A DNA stretch of 10,570 bases from Saccoglossus kowalevskii (lineage: Eukaryota > Hemichordata > Enteropneusta > Harrimaniidae). The DNA is taken from assembly GCF_000003605.2 (NCBI RefSeq), contig NW_003105600.1:459877-470446 (forward strand), read 5' to 3'. Below, piece by piece: positions 7,255 to 10,570 of the stretch. The stretch's first letter is position 1, and the number at the start of each line of letters is the position of its first letter. Under the pieces are notes generated by a model that had not been told where the DNA came from, did not search any database, and was given only the letters and a program-made list of their open reading frames with translations. A program made the position numbers and the translations under genes.

Positions 7255-7260
7255 AATAAA
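7255..7260 (+). terminator. Distal poly(A) signal AATAAA
   Basis: AATAAA is followed by T-rich and GT-rich sequence (GTTGTATTGTCTGAATGTG) about 15-35 nt later, a good cleavage and polyadenylation context. Confidence 0.5.
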
Positions 7261-7280
7261 TTTTAATTTAAAATGTTGTA

Positions 7281-9110
7281 TTGTCTGAATGTGCATTTAT
7301 CCTTTCCTAGATTCATAACTAGCTGTAGGCCTCCTCCATGTAAGCTAGCAAAGTGAAGCAAAGAATCTTTGTTTTCCTAAAGTACAACTACCCCGTAATT
7401 ACCCCAATCGTTTATAGACCATGCGTTTCATTACAATTTATTCAACCAATGTATCATTCTTAAATGAATGAATGGAATAATTGTATTTTCAAGATTCAGT
7501 CAAAAAAAATGTGATGATTTTCAGATGTTTGAACAAAAGTTAAATAAACCATCAAACCAAAGCATTTGTAGATGGTCATAGGAAAGCATCTGTATTCTAG
7601 ATAATATGACCCTTCTGATGCAGCTATTAATGGATGAATACAAATTATGAAATACTGCTGTAAATAGTCATGTCAATTTGAAATCATGGGGTTGGGGTGG
7701 AAAAGTGACTGGTGCAAATTTTCACGTCTTATCCTTTCATTTTCATTTTTTCTTGAATGTGCAAACATCTATTTTCTTTCAACGCTTTGCATGCAGGTTG
7801 TTTTCTTCCTGTGTCCAGCTTGCAATCTTCTGGGCACTTCTCATGATTTTAAATGGTCGACCCTTAAGTCACTGTCTCCCTGATGTGTTGTATTCTGCTA
7901 GTAGTCACTTTCTCATGGAGTAACCTTATCAATGGTGTAAGAGTGACGGCAATGAGCTTAGATTGGTGGCGCCTAACAACATATCTGCAGTACTCGTATT
8001 AATTTACTATTCAATTTTTTTCGTAGAGGGCGCCTTTTCAAATTCGGTGTTCAGGGCTCACACCACTAATTGAAGCTCCCTAGACGACAATGTTAACATA
8101 TGAGGAGATTGCTATATGAAAATTATAAACAAAGTTGAAAACATGGCTCAAAAATGGGAAGTCAACATGCCAGTAATCAACCACATGAAGAAAACTAACA
8201 TGTTGGCCAGCTCAAACTCTTGCAAATCTCAGGTAAACGACACCTACTGTTTTGGATTGCACCTAGAGAAATCACTGGAAAAACATCAATATTAGAACAT
8301 CCAAATACACACAGAATAAACCCAAAGGTACACAGCCGCCAAGTAATAAACAAAAGACCACATATTAGTTTCACCTTTGAAAAAAATATTTAAAAAATGT
8401 CATTGGTTCTTGCAAGGCATTTAAATTGAACGATCATTGGTTAATGTGGCATGAGACCTACAAATGATAACTACGAAGAGTGCCATATACACCTACAGTA
8501 TTGCTACTCAGGTATAACAGGTATGTATGGGGCTATAAATTTACGTATAGACGTGTGTTGTTTTCACAGGCACTGACATGTGTTTGGTTCAAAAACTGTT
8601 CAAAAGCGCTTGCCTTTTGGGGATAGAGTGGCAATGTTCAGTACATTACTTAGTGGTTTCAGTTTAGATGTGTAGTTGTCAAAATAATGGTGTTATTTTA
8701 TTTACATACTTCTAAAATGTGCGGATAATGCCGTTTACGGAACGGGTAGTTATTGGACCCCCTTTCCCGTTGAATCTGAAATACTAGTATCTACATGGTG
8801 GTGTGGTTCTGTAGATCCTCACCATTGACGTCTGAATCAGAATGGTCCCAGAGGAAAGCCATCTACATATATAATCCATCTTGGGCGATTAACATAGTGA
8901 TCAAAGGAGAGAGTCTTTGGAGCGGTTCAAGTTGAGACCTGAACCATTCAAAATGACCTACTGTATAATTTCTTTATATAAATTACCTATTGGGGGACGT
9001 GCCACTAAAATAGGTACTGTTTTTCAAGATTTAAGTTCTGCCCCAAAACGTATAAATTCAGGGTATAAATAAATATCTGGCAGATTGTAGCTGTCAGGGG
9101 TAGGTGTTCT
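7281..9110. other. Intergenic stretch, no gene recognised
   Basis: Only short open frames occur (for example two overlapping plus-strand frames at 7678-7923), none with recognisable motifs. Two GGCGCC palindromes lie near 7970 and 8030. A further AATAAA is at 7543-7548. Nothing else is supportable. Confidence 0.5.
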
Positions 9111-9146
9111 CATGGAACTATAAACCCCGGGGTTTATAGTTCCATG
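9111..9146. repeat. Perfect 36-bp palindrome without spacer
   Basis: The left arm 9111-9128 (CATGGAACTATAAACCCC) and right arm 9129-9146 are exact reverse complements, meeting at CCCC|GGGG. Complementarity stops abruptly at both outer ends. It can extrude as a cruciform in DNA or form an 18-bp hairpin in RNA. Confidence 0.9.
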
Positions 9147-9633
9147 GCGTTCTTAAATGCTAGTAAATATGGATCTATATGCAAGTAACGAAATCCCGCC
9201 TAAATATGGTTATATTGTTTCAATCGCGATTGATTCTAACTCCTCATCGTTGCTAAGCACCCATGCTACCTACTACTGAATGTCATTCATAGAATGTTGA
9301 TGTACGCATTAATCGATGGGCGGAATGTGACTGATAGGAGGATTAGATAGTTAATTGTTACCGTGACGGTAGAACCACGCGCGTGCCCCCTTCAGCCCAC
9401 TTCAATAGGAGCGCTCCCCTTACCGAATTTCTGGATCCGCCAGACGTAGAACGGAGAAACAGTGAACTAAGTTTTGGTGTCCGCCCGCAGACGTGCATGG
9501 GCCGATTTTGTATAAAGACAAAACATATTTTCATACATGTACACGCCCATTTGTCGTTAATTTTAACGACCGACTGACGGACATAGTTTGTGCCCCCAAA
9601 AGTATCTCGTAGCATTATAATATCAGGCTAGAT
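9147..9633. other. Intergenic stretch, possible unclassified repeat
   Basis: No gene was recognised. The part from 9358 to 9615 is richer in G+C and CpG than its surroundings and open in both directions (85 codons minus, 64 plus). The minus reading contains SGGSRNSVRGALLLKWAEGG, a kind of conceptual translation that often arises from dispersed repeats. This is suspicion only. Confidence 0.3.
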
Positions 9634-10052
9634 TTGACTTAAGGCAGTTTGTTACCATTAAAAAATATTCAAAAATCCTCGAAATCCAGAAAACGGGTTT
9701 CGGTTATTCTATTGTTCAAAATTCGGAAATAAAAATATATGGTCACCAAAGTTTTCCACAATACGACCTCAAAAAATGTATCAAAAATGCGTTTTTTGAG
9801 TAGTTTACATTTGTTTTCTCTGTTCGGTGACCTATGCTAAATAATGACATGTAGTGTCACGAAGGCTATATATGACTGTCACGAAAAATGGGAGAATTGT
9901 GAATATAATTTTGAATATTATCCATTGAATAATGTGTTTACATGGAATCCTATGGAAAATGTTCCAAAATGGCCGCTTTTTATTCTGCATATTTGGGAGC
10001 ATGTAAAAACGGGAATCTCAACAACTAAATGTAGCGAACTACCTTAAGCCAA
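9634..10052. mobile_element. Candidate non-autonomous DNA transposon (MITE-like) with terminal inverted repeats
   Basis: 22-bp terminal arms at 9634-9655 and 10031-10052 match at 18 of 22 positions as inverted repeats, with the shared core CTTAAGG and all four differences transitions. The 375-bp interior is AT-rich, has no coding relation to transposases, and contains TGTCACGAA twice (9855 and 9877). The 67-codon ORF at 9844-10047 runs into the right arm and is probably chance. No convincing target-site duplication was found, so the exact ends are uncertain. Confidence 0.45.
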
Positions 10053-10264
10053 TTATTAAGACACCGAAGCCATAACATTCCAGCATTACCCCCCGACTAC
10101 ATCATTACACAGGTTTATACACAACACTGTATTCTCCTTACCATGACGAGTGATTTTGAATTTACAATCATAAAACTCGTTTATGACATTTGTTTTTTGC
10201 AGGAGCGGTACGCATAATTTTATTTCTGCATTTGAATATACTGTATATTGGCTCACAGGTTATG
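10053..10264. other. Intergenic, nothing recognised
   Basis: AT-rich sequence without a supportable feature, between the inverted-repeat element and the CpG-rich cluster. Confidence 0.4.
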
Positions 10265-10354
10265 TGTACCGACCTCGCGAACGAATCGCTTGGTGCCCGA
10301 CGTGGAGTCATATTGGTCCGGTAGCGACTGAATGAACATCAGTACACGGAAGTG
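10265..10354. promoter_or_regulatory. CpG-rich cluster with promoter-type motifs (weak)
   Basis: About ten CpG in 90 bp in an otherwise CpG-poor region. It contains CTCGCGA, CGTGG followed six bases later by ATTGG (reading CCAAT-N6-CCACG on the minus strand), and CACGGAAGTG (ETS type; a 9-base match to the site in the CRBN/DNAJB9 promoter). It could be a promoter of a gene beyond the right edge or a repeat of different composition. A short minus-strand open frame covers it and ends at TGA 10255-10253. Confidence 0.25.
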
Positions 10355-10570
10355 CCTTTCTAGTTTATGGGTATTCCCATGACATGTCACAACCATAAAT
10401 GTCGGGGTATGATGCATGACGCAACAAAATGCATAGTGATATACAGGCTGTAATAATTACTGTGTATGATTTCGCTTTTACCTCGATGACTGTAGGTCAC
10501 ATTCGTATTACACCAGAAGTATGGTTACTCCATTTTCTTGTTGAATGACTCCAGATTGAATTTGATTATT
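10355..10570. other. Right-edge intergenic sequence
   Basis: Nothing recognised apart from a small hairpin ATGGG-TATT-CCCAT at 10367-10380. Confidence 0.4.

Larger units (their letters stand above)
6122..7280 (+). other. DNAJB9: DNAJB9 3' UTR (two possible ends)
   Basis: Non-coding sequence after the stop. The first signal pair at 6321-6330 would give a 3' UTR of about 0.2 kb; the second, AATAAA at 7255-7260, followed by GTTGTATTGTCTGAATGTG, would give about 1.15 kb. The long form would include a (TA)8 run and the inverted repeat at 6537-6664. The true end is not determinable here. Confidence 0.5.

Noticed and set aside
9844-10047. 67-codon plus-strand ORF with several Trp and Cys residues
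   Set aside because: It sits inside the inverted-repeat element and ends in its terminal arm; no homology recognised.
1-10570. CRISPR arrays, bacterial operons, viral genes, toxin genes
   Set aside because: None seen: the window has spliced eukaryotic genes, and no regularly spaced direct repeats or prokaryotic signals. The window does not show an undescribed multi-gene system beyond the divergent gene pair.

Overview
This is AT-rich animal nuclear DNA: introns with GT..AG borders, a non-coding first exon, poly(A) signals and degenerate repeats. Two conserved metazoan genes can be read by splicing ORFs together by eye. Protein divergence and repeat texture suggest an invertebrate, perhaps a lophotrochozoan such as a bivalve, but the species cannot be fixed from this window. 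|| Layout. (1) 1-1770, minus strand: the 5' end of a cereblon (CRBN) homologue. Coding exon 1 is 1770-1704 and exon 2 is 254-97, joined in phase 1 across a 1.45-kb intron. They give 75 residues: an acidic N-terminus, a Lys-rich stretch, then the conserved NYDPSLPTAHS that introduces the Lon-like domain. The rest of the gene lies beyond base 1. (2) 1771-1989: a very short shared intergenic/promoter stretch between divergent genes, with three GCGAGA motifs 10 bp apart, a CACGTG E-box, a CCAAT box and an ETS-like site. (3) 1990-7260, plus strand: a complete DNAJB9/ERdj4 homologue, an ER-lumen J-domain co-chaperone of BiP. A probable non-coding exon 1 ends at 1989; coding exons are 2706-2922, 4229-4635, 5504-5546 and 6051-6118, with stop 6119-6121, for a 245-residue protein. 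The exon of only 43 nt is required to reach the conserved C-terminus. Poly(A) signals lie at 6321-6330 and 7255-7260. (4) 7261-10570: no gene recognised. It holds a perfect 36-bp palindrome, a likely 0.42-kb element with terminal inverted repeats, and a CpG-rich cluster near the right end. || How the genes relate. Cereblon is the substrate receptor of a CUL4-DDB1 ubiquitin ligase, and ERdj4 supports ER quality control and ER-associated degradation. Two proteostasis genes thus share about 0.2 kb of regulatory DNA. Head-to-head pairing of these two is not the vertebrate arrangement as I know it (CRBN by TRNT1, DNAJB9 by THAP5). No prokaryotic, CRISPR, tRNA or rRNA features were seen.
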